DNA from: Kiritimatiellia bacterium
GTDB lineage: Bacteria > Verrucomicrobiota > Kiritimatiellia > RFP12 > UBA1067
Assembly: GCA_904502135.1 (NCBI GenBank)
Contig: CAJGDE010000109.1
Span: 1 to 6,174, forward strand
Direction: 5' to 3'
Length of the DNA stretch: 6,174 bases
The position numbers were made by a program, and so were the translations under genes. Positions within the stretch are counted from its first letter, which is position 1; the number at the start of each line of letters is the position of its first letter. The notes under the pieces were generated by a model. The model was not told where the DNA came from. It did not search any database and saw only the letters and a list, made by a program, of their open reading frames with translations. Shown here one piece after another: positions 5,430 through 6,174 of this stretch.

Positions 5430-5887
5430 GCGAAAAGAACTTCGTGCGTCTCGCTGTTTCGCTCGGCTCAAACATAGAACCGCGCAGAGAATATCTTGAT
5501 AAGGCGCTTTCGTGTCTTTCAGCGTTGCCGGGCACGCGTTTTATCGCCGCGAGCGAAGTTGTCGAGACAGAGCCCGTGGGGGTGCCGGAAGAATACTCCA
5601 ACCTTAAATTTCTCAATCGCGTGGCTGTATTTGAGTCGAATCTCAGCGCTGCTGAATTTTCACGGGCAATGCACGAAATTGAAGACGCTCTTGGGCGAAA
5701 GCGCGGTCCGGTGAGAAATGTTCCGCGCACGATCGATATTGACCTTATAGATTTCGGCGGACTTATTAGCGACGATTCTGAACTTACTCTGCCTCATCCG
5801 CGCTGGCGGGAGCGCGATTTTGTGCGCGAGCCGTTAATGGCGCTTGGCTATTATTCGACAGCGGATTTTCAAAAAAAATACTTGTAA
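5426..5887 (+). CDS. folK: 2-amino-4-hydroxy-6-hydroxymethyldihydropteridine diphosphokinase (HPPK)
   Basis: HPPK transfers pyrophosphate from ATP to 6-hydroxymethyl-7,8-dihydropterin, giving the donor used by dihydropteroate synthase in folate synthesis. The 153-residue protein has the family blocks in order: SLGSNIEPR (12-20), VVETEPVG (45-52), FLNRVAVFE (62-70), IEDALGRKR (85-93), PRTIDIDLI (100-108) with metal-binding D104 and D106, and LPHPRWRERDFV (122-133). All key positions are present and the length is typical. The region after EPVG carries PEEYSNLKFLN instead of the common short Q-x-F-x-N spacing, a small variation. Its ATG overlaps the rmlD stop (ATGA) with only a weak ribosome site, so translation is probably coupled. 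No folP, folB or folE is nearby. A strong terminator follows 17 bases after the stop. Confidence 0.94.
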   Translation: MSEKNFVRLAVSLGSNIEPRREYLDKALSCLSALPGTRFIAASEVVETEPVGVPEEYSNLKFLNRVAVFESNLSAAEFSRAMHEIEDALGRKRGPVRNVPRTIDIDLIDFGGLISDDSELTLPHPRWRERDFVREPLMALGYYSTADFQKKYL

Positions 5888-5904
5888 AAAATTTTTTTAA
5901 AAAC

Positions 5905-5930
5905 CCCCTTGCGCGAGCGAGGGGTTTTTT
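5905..5930 (+). terminator. Intrinsic terminator after folK
   Basis: CCCCTTGC (5905-5912) pairs with GCGAGGGG (5917-5924) around a GCGA tetraloop (GNRA type), followed by six T (5925-5930). Upstream A residues (5899-5903) can extend the stem past a bulged C5904, which would let it also act in the opposite direction. It ends the membrane protein-rmlD-folK transcript just before the rRNA promoter. Confidence 0.9.
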
Positions 5931-5938
5931 GATATACT
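5909..5938 (+). promoter_or_regulatory. Putative rRNA promoter overlapping the folK terminator
   Basis: TTGCGC (5909-5914) and TATACT (5933-5938) are spaced by 18 bp, and the -10 box is TGn-extended (TGA at 5930-5932). The -35 box lies in the apex of the terminator hairpin. The predicted start is near 5945. The -35 sequence and spacer length equal those of the acpP promoter, which fits a strong housekeeping promoter. Confidence 0.65.
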
Positions 5939-5944
5939 ATGTCC

Positions 5945-6038
5945 TCGTTCGCCCAAAGCGGACAATGATCTTTGAAAACTGAGAGTTGGAAATTAAAGAG
6001 AATTACAACTGTAACGAGATAGCGAGGTAAAAATTTCT
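5945..6038 (+). promoter_or_regulatory. 23S rRNA leader with boxB/boxA-like antitermination elements
   Basis: From the predicted start, a 6-bp hairpin (GTTCGC 5947-5952 with GCGGAC 5958-5963, loop CCAAA) is followed by TGATCTTTGAAAACT (5966-5980), which closely resembles bacterial rrn boxA. Hairpin then boxA is the order in rrn leaders bound by the Nus antitermination complex. A second, weaker hairpin (AGTTG 5984-5988 with CAACT 6006-6010, with inner AATT/AATT pairing) follows. No tRNA or 16S sequence is present. Confidence 0.6.
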
Positions 6039-6174
6039 TGCTAAGCGTATACGGGCGCACGACGGATGCCTTGGCATCAGGAGGCTATGAAGGACGCGGA
6101 AGACTGCGATAAGCGTCGGGGAGCTGTCAACGAGCTTTGATCCGGCGATTTCCGAATGGGGCAACCCGGCCACC
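6039..6174 (+). rRNA. rrl: 23S ribosomal RNA, 5' end (partial at right edge)
   Basis: The sequence matches the conserved 5' domain of bacterial 23S rRNA: CTAAGCG, GGGCGCAC, GGATGCCTTGGCA (6064-6076), ATGAAGGACG, GCGATAAGCGTCGG (6106-6119) and GGCGATTTCCGAATGGGG (6144-6161). The start is set at about 6039 because 22 bases precede the GACGGATGCC block, the same number that precede its counterpart in E. coli and Bacillus 23S. The first bases (TTGCTAAGCG) would pair with the 3' end of the molecule, which lies outside the window. Only about 136 of roughly 2,900 bases are visible. Confidence 0.96.

Noticed and set aside
4491..5471. 326-codon open frame on the minus strand covering all of rmlD
   Set aside because: It has no recognisable domain, is rich in Arg, Ser and His as expected for an antisense frame, and overlaps the well-supported rmlD and parts of both neighbours. 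It is a shadow of the codon pattern of rmlD.
5869..6060. Minus-strand frame of 63 codons across the terminator, rRNA promoter, leader and 23S start
   Set aside because: It overlaps structural RNA signals and the rRNA, has no recognisable features, and its start lies inside 23S.
1..6174. Mobile element, CRISPR, toxin-antitoxin or defence system
   Set aside because: Every sizeable gene falls into a housekeeping or metabolic family. No direct-repeat arrays, transposase motifs, integrase genes or paired small genes were seen.

Overview
The window is a compact stretch of bacterial chromosome holding seven protein genes (the first cut by the left edge) and the 5' end of a 23S rRNA gene cut by the right edge. 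All are ordinary housekeeping or metabolic families. I see no phage genes, transposases, CRISPR arrays or tRNAs. The 23S 5' end and the leader resemble those of Firmicutes-like and deep-branching anaerobic bacteria. Together with the two-cluster ferredoxin-nitroreductase and the mid-range base composition, this suggests an anaerobe such as a member of the Synergistota or Clostridia, but the assignment is a low-confidence inference.

Left part (1-1149): the C-terminal half of riboflavin synthase (+) meets a PnuC-type vitamin transporter (-) tail to tail, and the two stop codons overlap. A short divergent promoter region separates pnuC from the next gene. Middle-left (1150-3117): a gene for a ferredoxin-nitroreductase fusion (+) converges on a YhiN/HI0933-family flavoprotein (-) with only 6 bases between the stop codons. 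Both genes have an extended -10 box placed so that transcription would start at, or one base before, the start codon, so both mRNAs are probably leaderless.

Middle (3118-3584): a second divergent promoter region serves the flavoprotein and acpP (acyl carrier protein). acpP has a classical promoter, a Shine-Dalgarno site and its own intrinsic terminator. Right-middle (3607-5887): genes for a YihY/BrkB membrane protein, an RmlD-like dTDP-4-dehydrorhamnose reductase and FolK form a tight unit, joined twice by ATGA stop/start overlaps and ended by a strong GNRA-loop terminator.

Right end (5909-6174): the -35 box of the next promoter sits inside that terminator hairpin. It drives a leader with a hairpin followed by a boxA-like element (the order found in rrn antitermination leaders) and then 23S rRNA. 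There is no 16S or tRNA gene upstream, so this 23S gene seems to be transcribed separately from 16S. The most notable features are this promoter/terminator/leader arrangement and the leaderless genes. I found no convincing new multi-gene system.
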